Below, one piece after another: positions 35,701 to 44,341 of a DNA stretch of 64,000 bases (position 1 is its first letter; each line of letters starts with the position of its first letter). Both the position numbers and the translations under genes were made by a program. The notes beneath the pieces are model-generated. The model ran no database searches. It saw nothing but the letters and a program-made list of their open reading frames with translations, and was not told the origin of the DNA. The DNA is from Massospora cicadina (lineage: Eukaryota; Entomophthoromycota; Entomophthoromycetes; Entomophthorales; Entomophthoraceae): the NCBI GenBank assembly GCA_022478985.1, contig JAKSZP010017459.1, forward strand, positions 24,223-88,222. Reading direction: 5' to 3'.

Positions 35701-36476
35701 TTGGGGACGTGTACGTTCTTCAAGAATTTCACTCCCAATCTATCTGGGTGGCGGCTCCCCTATACAAGGCTAGCGGTGCCAAGATGCTTCAGTGGTTCCC
35801 CATTTTGGAGGATGATTTCCAAGCTGTGAAGTGCACCCTGTTGTTCATGACGGTTCTTCGCCATGTCAACCCCTCAAAGGAGTTCATTGCGTCTACTGAT
35901 GCCTCCAACTTCGCCATAGCGGCCGCCTTGTTACAAGTAGGCGAAAATGGGATAGAACATCCGGTGGGATATTTTTCTAGGAAAATTTCTTTGCCAGAGT
36001 TGAATTACGCCGTTTACGACAAGAAGTTACTAGCAGTGGTGGAGGTGCTGACATATTGGAGTCACCACTTGCATGGCTCTACCCAATCATTCCGCATACG
36101 TACAGACCACTGTGCCTTGCTGTACTACCGCTCTCCTCATGTCCTAACCCCACGGCAGACCCATTGTCATGATACCTTTGCCCAATTTGCATTCACGTAT
36201 GAGTTCACTAAGGGCAAGGATAATGGTTTGGCGGATGCTTTGAGCTGCAACCCTGTTTTAGCCCCTGACCTCAAGGAGGTAGAAGTGCACAACACCCAGG
36301 TTATGGTTCCTCCAAGTGTAATTCTGTCGTTACTTCCCTCTCCCCTGGATAAAGGGCCAGCGCTTGCACCTCTGGATAACGCGGAGGAATATGGTATGTT
36401 CAGAAAGGTCGTCCTCTCTCAGACGGTGTTGGGCAAATATGACATGGTACTTACAAAGAGCGCCTTAAATCAATAG
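35658..36476 (+). CDS. RNase H domain of element A pol
   Basis: 272 codons. The start overlaps the shifted reverse transcriptase end; the true gene is one Gag-Pol frame, so the ATG is not a real start. Ty3/gypsy RNase H signatures in order: S-T-D-A-S-N-F-A-I-A-A (first Asp, about residue 93), S-R-K-I...E-L-N-Y-A-V-Y-D-K-K-L-L-A-V-V-E (catalytic Glu), I-R-T-D-H-C-A-L-L, and N-G-L-A-D-A-L-S near residue 200. Degrades the RNA of the RNA:DNA hybrid. A stop follows at 36474 before the integrase N-terminus, where tether sequence is broken. Confidence 0.85.
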   Translation: MSGLPHLGQGIEDLFGDVYVLQEFHSQSIWVAAPLYKASGAKMLQWFPILEDDFQAVKCTLLFMTVLRHVNPSKEFIASTDASNFAIAAALLQVGENGIEHPVGYFSRKISLPELNYAVYDKKLLAVVEVLTYWSHHLHGSTQSFRIRTDHCALLYYRSPHVLTPRQTHCHDTFAQFAFTYEFTKGKDNGLADALSCNPVLAPDLKEVEVHNTQVMVPPSVILSLLPSPLDKGPALAPLDNAEEYGMFRKVVLSQTVLGKYDMVLTKSALNQ

Positions 36477-36539
36477 GATCTATCCAGGGGCTATCATGTA
36501 AAGGATGATATGGTGTGGCTCTAGGGACGCCTTAGGGTA

Positions 36540-36690
36540 CCTGCTAAACACTGCGCCTGGTAATCACCCAGGACCATCATGATGGAATCACCATTGGCCA
36601 TCTGAGGAAAGCAAAGACCTTGGAGTTGAAACATCGCACATACAATTGGAAGGGCTTGCCTGCTCAGGTGGGGCGATATTATAAGGAGTG
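36540..36690 (+). pseudogene. Integrase zinc-finger (HHCC) region of element A
   Basis: A separate frame between RNase H and the integrase core contains H-H-D-G-I-T-I-G-H, followed by Y-N-W-K-G-L...Y-Y-K-E-C. These are the two histidines and the first cysteine of the HHCC zinc-binding domain. The second cysteine (C-N-Y, beginning of the next frame) is separated by a small frameshift near 36690. B has the same block at 59797-59979. Confidence 0.8.
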
Positions 36691-37755
36691 CCTATATGCA
36701 ATTATATGAAACCCAATCGTCAACCTTTATCTGGGTTGTTGGTACCAGTCCAAAAGGCTGATGAGCCCTGGACTTTCATCTTGGTTGATTTCATTATGGA
36801 GTTACCTGTCTCTGATGGTTATGATGCCATCATGGTGGTGGTGGACCGTTTTATAAAGTTCGCCCACTTTATTCCTTGCAGAACGACAATAGCCACGGAT
36901 GAGATGGTTAGTCTCTTCATCACTCATGTGTTTGCGCTTTATGGGGTTCCTCAAGAAATCATCAGCAACTGGGGCCCTCAGTTTACCTCAATTTTTTGGG
37001 AAGAGTTGTGTAAGACTCTTCATATTCGCCCTTGCCGTTCAACTGCCTATCATCCCCAATCAGATGGGCAGACTGAACGAGTGAACCAGTGCTTGGAACA
37101 GTTTCTGCGGTGTTACACCGCTGCAGATCATTCAGATTGGGCTTCTCACCTTCCCATGGCCCAGTTTAGCTACAACAATACCTTGCACTCCTCGATCAGT
37201 TGTTCCTCATTTTTCGCCAGCCATGGCTTTAACCCCGCCTTTAACATGGAGCCCAGCTGTGGGTCTAAGGTTGAAGCGGTGGTGGACTTTGTCAAGACAA
37301 TTAAGAAGGTCTACCAGGGGGTTTCCACAAGCTTGGAGGTGGCAATGCAGGTGTATAAGGAGAATGCTGATGGGAAGCGCCGAGTGGGTCCTGCATACAA
37401 GGAAGGGGATCTCATGATGCTTGATGCTCATAACATCCCTATCAAGCAGCCATGCAAGAAGCTGGGGCCAAAAAGGTTTGTCCCCTACCGCATAGTTAGA
37501 AAGGTGGGACATGCCTCATACCAGCTAGATCTCCCCTCTTCATTCCATATCTTCTATGTGTTTCATGAGAGCAAGCTGACGCTGTTTGAGGGCCCCCCAC
37601 CAGAGACTCCTGAGGCCTATCTCGTGGATGGGGTGCCAGAGTGGGAGGTGGAAGAAATAGTTGCCTCCCGCCACGTTAAAAGAAGTCTTGAGTACCTGGT
37701 ATTTTGGAAGGGTTTTGATGCTGCAGAGAACAGTTGAGTTCCAGCGCGCGACTGT
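36688..37755 (+). pseudogene. Integrase core, GPY/F module and chromodomain of element A
   Basis: 349 open codons, then TGA (37735-37737) and continuation in the same frame. Catalytic core: first Asp at residue 34 (V-D-F), second position is Asn 94 (S-N-W-G-P-Q-F; codon 36967-36969) where Asp is required, Glu 130 (G-Q-T-E-R), spacing 35 residues as in D,D(35)E. GPY/F-like module about residues 265-310 (G-P-K-R-F-V-P-Y-R-I-V). Chromodomain from about residue 318 (W-E-V-E-E-I-V-A-S-R...Y-L-V-F-W-K-G-F) is cut by TGA in place of a conserved Trp. Chromodomains target integration to marked chromatin. The Asn 94 change and the stop make it inactive. Confidence 0.9.
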
Positions 37756-38247
37756 GTGCATGCCCAAGATCTGATTGACGCCTTCCACCAGCGCTTCCCC
37801 CAGGCTGCTGGATCCCAACCTAAACCGACTGGTGCCACCATGAAGCTGGCCCCTGCCCACAAGAACTTTTCCCTGGCGCAAGCCCCTGGAGGGGGGGTTG
37901 AGCCCCATCAGAAGGAGAGGGTAATGTCATGTGCACATGACATAATAGTGGGGACCAAACCCAAAGACAAGGCTTGGCGCCAGGAGGCCCAGAGGGTGAA
38001 GCTACAGGCCCTTCCTGACCTGAGTCACACCCTGGACCAACGCTGGGTTTATGCCAAATATTCCCTGGTTAGGACTAGTGGTGTGCCAAACGCCCAGCCC
38101 CTGACGTCAAGCCAGGCGTTAAAACGAACGATCTACTTTTTAAATGTGGACAGTTTGATTCAGTTTGTTGAGGAACGAAGTTTTGAAACCCATTCCCTTT
38201 ACGAAATAATGCGCTTGGGTCAAATCCAACTTCAATTGATCACTTGA
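37756..38247 (+). CDS. Pol C-terminal extension reading into the 3' LTR (element A)
   Basis: 163 codons in the same frame as the integrase, after its single in-frame TGA. It runs through the polypurine tract without a stop and 323 bp into the LTR. Sequence order: end of the chromodomain (D-L-I-D-A-F-H-Q-R-F-P), a linker with A-H-K-N-F-S-L-A-Q...P-G-G-G, then inside the LTR V-G-T-K-P-K-D-K-A, L-P-D-L-S-H-T-L-D-Q-R-W-V (38011-38049) and N-A-Q-P-L-T-S-S-Q. Comparable peptides are readable in the LTRs of B and K and, more distantly, F and J. No known domain recognised. It may be a Pol extension or simply a chance open frame kept by LTR relatedness. Confidence 0.55.
   Translation: MHAQDLIDAFHQRFPQAAGSQPKPTGATMKLAPAHKNFSLAQAPGGGVEPHQKERVMSCAHDIIVGTKPKDKAWRQEAQRVKLQALPDLSHTLDQRWVYAKYSLVRTSGVPNAQPLTSSQALKRTIYFLNVDSLIQFVEERSFETHSLYEIMRLGQIQLQLIT
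37909..37924 (+). promoter_or_regulatory. Polypurine tract of element A
   Basis: CAGAAGGAGAGGGTAA immediately upstream of the LTR start TGTCATG. It primes plus-strand DNA synthesis. The counterpart of B reads GAACAAGAGGGTAA on the minus strand. Confidence 0.8.
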
Positions 38248-38778
38248 GTGAAGTCAGTTTTAGCCTATTCAACTAACTCGGATGGCAGTGTCACCCTATT
38301 GGTGAGTCAGTGCTTAGGTCCACTGCAGCGTAACCCCTATTCTCCTGTTCAAGCTTAAATATGTTTTCCCCAACCAACATTCCTTGTTGGTCGACTTCCA
38401 AATAAACCTTTTCCATGTTTACGTTATTTTAAATTTTATGATATTCTGAATGCTCCTGTGCGTGAACCTCTTTGAGGAGGTCTCGCGCTCTGTTACAATT
38501 GCCATTGCAAGTACCTTGCAGCTCTCCCCTCATGCACCGTTTGTTTTCCTAGGTTTCCTCCAACCTGGGTCGCTTAGCCCCTTTCAATATGTGCACCGCG
38601 TCGCCTTTACTGGTTTTTTATTATAAAATTCGCACTTTTGTGCCTAAGTTGTTATTGCTCCAGCACCCTCTGCTGGGCTCTAATCACCTTGTCACTAACA
38701 TCTAGTTTCCTAGAGTTGGCCTGGTGCACCATGCACTGCCAAACTGGGAACAGGATACTTATAGACACTCTCCTTACA
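37925..38778 (+). repeat. 3' LTR of element A
   Basis: 854 bp with TG...CA ends. Its first 18 bases (TGTCATGTGCACATGACA) are a perfect palindrome. TTAAATATG near 38356 is a TATA candidate and AATAAACC near 38401 a polyadenylation candidate. The first 320 bp encode the extension of Pol. Confidence 0.92.
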
Positions 38779-39790
38779 ATTTTAGAGATCTCCACTCATG
38801 CTAATGTTTTCCCTAATCACAATTTATGACTTTGTAATTGTGACCTTTATTAGGAATTTATGGAGTAAAAGCCAACTTTGAAGAAAATACGCCTTAGTTA
38901 CTGAGATCTATTTTCCCCTATTGTTATCAGAAAGATGAGGCCCCAATGGATCAAAAATAAGGGTTTGTTAACGTTGTATTCAATAATAGTACGGTGTTAA
39001 TTGGATACCAGTGGCTATGTGCCCATACCTGGTGGTTACCAAATCAGATTTTAGAATCTTAGGTTGTTCACGTATGAATTAATCATAACATAAACAGTCC
39101 GCCAGGTCAAGTCATAGTAATGCCAAAATCACTTTAAGTGTCCCTTAAGGATTATATGGCGATATAGTCACCTATTTGGCCTTTAACATTTGAACCTATC
39201 ATTGCACCTGGGCCTATCCTTCCAGAACATGGCTAAATTCAGGTGCTATTATTCAACCTGTATCCTTATTCTGGGAAATTAAGAAACACCAGATAGTTGC
39301 TTTTGTTCATATTTTACCCTTTTAATAGGTATCAAGTATTCAAGATTTCATAAATCTGTTTGAGCTTTAGTGCAACGAGTGCCAATTGGTATGTTCCCTG
39401 GTACCTATGGAATATCTCTGGGTTGATGGAAGACAATATAACCCAAGCTCTGGTTTTATTGTATATGTACAGTAGTATTTTTTGCAAAAAATGACTACGA
39501 TTTGGGTTGTGCATACAATGTGTTACACCAAATTGGTACAAGAAATCATCTTCCAATCCGTTTCTTCCTATCAGGCATATAAAATGCATTACATGAAGTT
39601 GTTAACCATGAAATCAATCAACTTGTGAAGCATGGTACGTTGTGCCTTCCAAGACTCCTTGGGCCTCCCCTGTATTGGTTGTTAAAAATATGATGGATCC
39701 AAAAGAGTGGTAATAGAATTCTTAAAACTCAACAATATTACCAAAAAAAGATTCCTACCCGCTACATAAAATTGATGAAGCGTTAGAAAG
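38779..39790 (+). pseudogene. Element E resumed: protease end and start of reverse transcriptase
   Basis: After the TSD copy of A, old E sequence continues. Around 39590-39790 decayed reverse transcriptase fingers can be read (H-E-I-N-Q-L-V-K-H-G-T, then P-W-A-S-P-V/L, then Y-P-L-H-K-I-D-E-A), in mixed frames with stops. Between 38784 and 39580 only scattered similarity to a protease end or tether is seen. Confidence 0.55.
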
Positions 39791-39791
39791 C

Positions 39792-40310
39792 TTGGGAAGT
39801 TCACATTTTTTCTCTACCATGGATTTAGTCTCTGGATACTGGAAGAATGAGTTACCAATTGAGGAACAGGAGAAGTGCACAATGATTACCGCTCAGGGTC
39901 TATACCAACCCACTAGGATGCTGCAAGGTCTGTGTAACGCCCACGGCACATTCCAACATGATATTGTTAGCATATTTATAGATTAACAAAATCTCCTGTG
40001 TATTAGTGTATTTAGGCGATAAAAATGTTTTTCAGATTATTTTTGGAGCTTCTAGCACTAAGAGATAAATTTTCCACTGTTGGCCAAGGCCAAGATGAAA
40101 TCAAAACTCATAAGTGTAAAATCTTCTGCAAGAGACATGATTATCTGGGGTTTGTCATTAACAAACAAGTCTTATGGCCTCAGCACAGTAAATTTGAGGC
40201 TATCAAAAAGAAGTCATTATCAAGTAGAATTAATGATATTTAAGTTTTTTTGGGAATGGTTATTAATTACCGCTGGTTTGTGGATAATTTCAGCAGAATA
40301 GGTGAGCCAT
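39792..40310 (+). pseudogene. Reverse transcriptase palm of element E
   Basis: The piece 39792-39986 reads F-S-T-M-D-L-V-S-G-Y-W (first catalytic Asp), T-A-Q-G-L-Y, then L-Q-G-L-C-N-A-H-G-T-F-Q, typical of a Ty3/gypsy clade other than the chromovirus A. A stop at 39984 precedes the Y-x-D-D region (about 40005-40020, V-Y-L-G-D: first Asp of the pair lost). Then C-K-I-F-C-K-R-H-D-Y-L-G-F-V-I (40025-40243) and thumb sequence. Confidence 0.75.
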
Positions 40311-40429
40311 TAGTTCATTTTTTTAAATTGATGCTCCATTCAAGATGAATGAGGGATCTCCATCTGGTCTATGATAAAGTAAGGCTATGCCTCACTAAAG
40401 TGCCTATTCTGATGTATCCAAACTTGAAA

Positions 40430-40760
40430 GCCATTTTTATTCACATGGACGCTTCGCTCACTACTGTAGGAGTAGTGTCATACCAACTTGATTATGATGG
40501 AGTAGACGATCTTATGATTTACTGAAGTTATACATTAGATGTGCATAGATAAAATTGCACTGTCACCATTAAAAGATGCCTAGCTGTCTCTTATGCTTTT
40601 ACAGTTTTTGGGTTTTCATCCATGGTGTACTCTTTACTTTGGTGATGGATTGTGCCTCTCTGCGCTTGTTGCAGAATCTGCGGGAGCTGTGAGGCTTATT
40701 GGCCTTCTGGAGGTTAAAATTATAAGTGCATGATTTTGAAATTTATCACAGGCCCAGTTA
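40430..40760 (+). pseudogene. RNase H of element E
   Basis: F-I-H-M-D-A-S-L-T-T-V-G-V-V at about 40438-40475 contains the first catalytic Asp. Later, C-L-A-V-S-Y-A and a decayed V-M-D-C-A-S-L-R-L-L-Q-N-L (corresponding to T-D-H-x-x-L-x-x-L) around 40640-40685 are visible. Stops in the frame. Confidence 0.65.
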
Positions 40761-40949
40761 AAAGCATTTAAGAATGTTTATTGACTAACTTTTTTCCCAA
40801 TTTAGCTTTAATGGCTGATCATGATGCTGAAATTTTTAAGATAGTGTGACTCATTAATTAGAAAATGAGCCTGAAGAGGTTTAACGCTTTATGAAAACTA
40901 ATGACGAATACTTCAGTGGCGAACAGAAAATCGTTTAAGACTATTAACA

Positions 40950-41717
40950 AGCAATTCTTGTTGTTTACTAGGCACCAAGCAGACATATTTGATCAATTCT
41001 GCCCATAAGGCAACAGGACATGGTCAATACTAGAAAAAGCTAGAACAATTACAATCTCATTATTATATAAGATTCCATGTCATTTGATATTCATGAGACT
41101 CAACTGCTGCCAAGAATGCCAAGCTGTAGCGCCTTATCAAAAGACCACTTCTTATCAATTAGCAAAGCCTAATTTTGTATGACACACTGTCTCTATTGAC
41201 ATTGTGGGGCCTTTGGCTAATACTTTGGGTCTTTTAAGATATATAATTGTAGCTATTGATCACCTCACTAAAATGGATGGTGGAAAAGGTGGTCAGAGAC
41301 TTGGGAGCCACAACCACCTTTTATTTTATCTTGGAAGATATTATTTATTCACATGGATGCTCTCAGTTCCTAATGATGTATAATGAAACTAATTTAACTT
41401 CCCAAATGATTGATAAGCATGATGATTTGATGGGTATAAAAGGGTTGTAATCTATTCCCTATCTCCCTGAGAACAACAGCATTGTCAAGCAAGTAAACAG
41501 TAATCTCTTTGGAAAATTTTGTAAGTTGTTCACAAGCAAAGTGTCCAATTGGAATCTATTTCTTTCATCCAGTTTAGCTATAAAGCTCTGCTTACTACAA
41601 TGTGCTGTATTTGAAAGTTAAAACTATAGCGCAGGATAATAATACCATCAGGCCATAAATACTTTTGGCATGTGGAATCAGACTGGTAGTATAACAATTA
41701 TGATTTTGGAAGGACAA
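40950..41717 (+). pseudogene. Integrase core of element E, interrupted by J
   Basis: Decayed: C-Q-E-C-Q-A about 41105-41125 (CC half of the zinc finger), H-T-V-S-I-D-I-V-G-P-L at about 41180-41215 with the first catalytic Asp, L-R-Y-I-I-V-A-I-D-H-L-T-K, and a later M-Y-N-E-T-N-L-T-S (41256-41450 frame) where D-N-G-x-N-F is expected. The frame ends at the solo LTR J and resumes at 43363 with the GPY/F-like module. Confidence 0.7.
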
Positions 41718-43362
41718 TGTAAGTCCTGGGGACCAGCCCCTGAAACTGGATAGGGAGCAACACCCCTGTCGGACAAAAAGGGGTCCAAAGGCCCAAGTGG
41801 ACCCCCTGTCACAGTTGAGCGACTTGGCGCATGTGGTAGATGAGCGCTGGGTGACTGCCCTTACCCTTAAGGACAACCAGGGTTCTCCCCTCCCCCCTCC
41901 TCAACCCTGGTAATACTAATATAGGGGGTCTGCCAGGAGATTATGCAAACCAGGGGCCATGGGCAGGCCCCTGGGACCCCTCACTCACCAGGAAAAACAT
42001 GCCAAATTTTGAGGAAATAGCCAGTACTAATGTTAAAGCCCGGTCTGCAAATTCTGGGCTGGAGGAGCTGGTCCAGACAGTCCAGGGCTGGAAATCAGAT
42101 TGGCGCACAATTCAGGTTTCGAATCAGGTTGCAAGAGACTTGGACCAGTTGGTCCTACTTTCTGGGACATATCTGGGAAGTTTGGATCATGCAAATAGTC
42201 AGATCGAGAGTTTGGACCAGGTTGCAAATGACCCAGCACAGTGGCCACAGCCTCCTGGGACAAATCTGGGGAATCTGAACCATGCGAACAGGCTGACTCA
42301 AATGGTCAGGGCCTGGATTGGTACCATCGACATGGTTTGGCCCCAAAAATTCAGAAAAATCTGCAAAAGTTTTTTGATTTTTGCCAGGATTTTGGACATC
42401 CCCCCGCCCTCCTCTCCACCAGCCAACCAAATTCCATTGCTGACCCCCAATCACCCAACCCCTCGGCACCTCCATTATGCAATTATCCCCATACTTAAGG
42501 CAACTGCCCTGTCAAGGGGAAGTTGTCAGTTCATTTTCTAATCTTCCCGCGCTTTGCGCCAAATAAAACTTGAATACCCTGGACACCTTGCTGCGGCCTC
42601 CGCCTGTTTACTTTTTCAAAATTCCCCTGATCAATCTGGCGAAGCGCGCCGTTATTCAGATAATTATCCCAATGTTTGCCAACTGGGTCATCCAGTCGCT
42701 TGACCCTGCCATGCGGCGGCGGATTATATCCGCCATAAACTGTCTCACCCCTGACAATGAAGTCGCTTCTCCATCTGTTTTTGTGTATCCGTTTAATGTG
42801 AATCCATCCATTCACTCCATCTCTGGGATCTCCAAGACTTCCCCCCTGTTGTAGCAGTACCAGGGTGCCCCTGCCCCGGTGTCCGTGAACTCAGCCCCCA
42901 CACCTGGCTCATCCACCACTGGCCCCACCCACCTGAGGACCCTGGAGCACCCTGCCCAAGGGGAGCTCAGCCCTCACACTCACCGCGGGTCCATTTCCCT
43001 CTCCACCCACACCCCTGTTCACGTGGTGGCCCCTGTGCCGCCCCTCGCTGGTGCACAAACTCACCTGTTCAAATCCAAAGGCCAGCAACTGCAAACCCTG
43101 GAGGAGTAATCATCCTCCCCACCTCTCCCACCCTTGGGGGTTGCCCCCGCAAGACTCGCGGTTGCCCCCATTGCAACCATCTGGTTTGCCTTGGTGGCCT
43201 TTGGTACATTAATGAACCTTTACTTTCCTCACATCCCCAATAGATCTCCCCTTCTTCAAGTCACTTGGACCACTGTGCCTTTGAAATTCTGGGCTCTCCA
43301 CTGGGTACTGACACACCCATACTGGGATCCCAGTCTAATTCTTATCAGCCTCATTCATGACA
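41718..43362 (+). repeat. Solo LTR J (F-related family)
   Basis: 1645 bp, starts TGTAAGTCCTGGGG like the LTR of F, ends TCATTCATGACA, and is flanked by a perfect 5-bp TSD, GACAA (41713-41717 and 43363-43367). The end regions align with the F LTR (the last 180 bp share CCTTGGTGGCC-type and CAGTCTTA-type blocks). No internal region or second LTR exists, so the element has recombined out. It is clearly GC-richer and less decayed than the sequence around it, hence a more recent arrival. AATAAAACTTG near 42563 may be its polyadenylation signal. Its open frames (41999-42541, 42570-42854, 42879-43109) are LTR sequence, apart from the D-L-A-H-V-V-D-E-R-W-V-T peptide (41830-41862). Confidence 0.85.
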
Positions 43363-43587
43363 GACAAGCAAGTTAGAACACATTTGGAAATGGCCCTTTG
43401 AGATCATAGAGAAAACATATACAGATGCCTACACTCTGAAGGATCCCACTAAGGGCTACTTTATTAATTGCATAATAAATTAAGATAGAACATATTATCC
43501 ACATTCTAGCCTTTCAGAACAAGATCTCAATAGCTCATCTGACCCCCACTCATCTTTGTTACTTAAGGTTTGGTAAATTGGGGGAAA
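43363..43587 (+). pseudogene. Integrase C-terminal module of element E and polypurine tract
   Basis: Directly after the TSD copy of J the frame of E continues with T-S-K-L-E-H-I-W-K-W-P-F-E-I, corresponding to the S-K-K-L-x-x-K-x-x-G-P-F/Y-x-I module, and Y-T-L-K-D-P-T-K-G. It ends before a polypurine tract, ATTGGGGGAAA (43577-43587), adjacent to the 3' LTR. Confidence 0.75.
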
Positions 43588-44341
43588 TGTTGCGATTAGT
43601 TTAACCAGCTATCAGCCTATGCAATAGTTACTAATTGTTTTTAACTTATAATTAGCTATAGTATTTGGTACATTATTATTATTGTTCAGTGCATGGCCCA
43701 TGACTTTATAAAGGGTTGCCAAAGTTTTATTAGATTACTTTTGATTCTTTGTCCTCAGCGCTTCAAGTTATAAATGATTATCATGGTGAGTTAGAACAAA
43801 AACCCCACCAGTGCAATTTCTGCTACCAATAAGTATAATCCTACTATTTTCTCATATTTTTGTGCTGATGTAAAATATTTGGCATGAGAATTCCTATTTA
43901 TTATAACCATTTTCCGGCGTCAGATTGAAGTCAGTTGATTGTAACTATAATTTAAATACCTGAGCGCTTGTAATTTTCTTCCTTATCCTAATTCTGATAT
44001 TTACTTCTCTAGTATACCACTTTTTGTATGACTTTGTAAACATGAAAATTCACCAATAGGATGGCTAGTGGAAGGGCATTTTCAGTAGGATTCCAATGGT
44101 AATGGTATCTTTTTTCATATATCGCTGTAGAAATCCACAATAAAGAAGACACCTGTGAGTGAGTCATAAATCATTTTTCAGTATTTAGTACTTCATTGTG
44201 CTTTATTTGAACTATAAAAAGTTTCTGCCAAAAAGGCTTATTTGCAAGTTTTCTAAAGTCACTTTCATATATTAGTACCATGTAGCTAAGTGTAAGTAGC
44301 CTATAAGCTAGAAATCCAACACCCTAGCGCCAATTTCAACA
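43588..44341 (+). repeat. 3' LTR of element E
   Basis: 754 bp, starts TGTTGCGATTAG and ends TTCAACA; pairs with 29095-29853. Confidence 0.8.

Larger units (their letters stand above)
32810..38778 (+). mobile_element. Ty3/gypsy chromovirus A, complete LTR-to-LTR
   Basis: 5969 bp with LTRs 32810-33662 and 37925-38778 and an exact 5-bp TSD, ATTTT, at 32805-32809 and 38779-38783. Order: 5' LTR, primer-binding site, short gag remnant, protease, reverse transcriptase, RNase H, integrase, chromodomain, polypurine tract, 3' LTR. The best preserved element in the window: reverse transcriptase (217 codons), RNase H (272) and integrase (349) are each nearly intact. Inactive because of frameshifts, an altered integrase active site and an in-frame stop. 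Confidence 0.93.
29095..44341 (+). mobile_element. Ty3/gypsy element E, invaded by A and J
   Basis: LTRs at 29095-29853 and 43588-44341 enclose, in order, gag, protease, [A], reverse transcriptase, RNase H, integrase core, [J], integrase C-terminus and a polypurine tract. Removing A and J leaves an element of about 7.6 kb. The 5-bp flanks (TTATT and GTTCT) do not match, so either they have mutated or the ends derive from recombination. No chromodomain is visible; its integrase (H-T-V-S-I-D-I-V-G-P-L) resembles that of C rather than A. Confidence 0.8.

Noticed and set aside
37207..37908. Minus-strand frames of 81-122 codons
   Set aside because: Antisense shadows of the A integrase and chromodomain.
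41999..43376. Series of plus-strand frames of up to 180 codons
   Set aside because: They lie within the solo LTR J, in GC-rich DNA where stops are rare, and on both strands at once; only the short R-W-V peptide has support.
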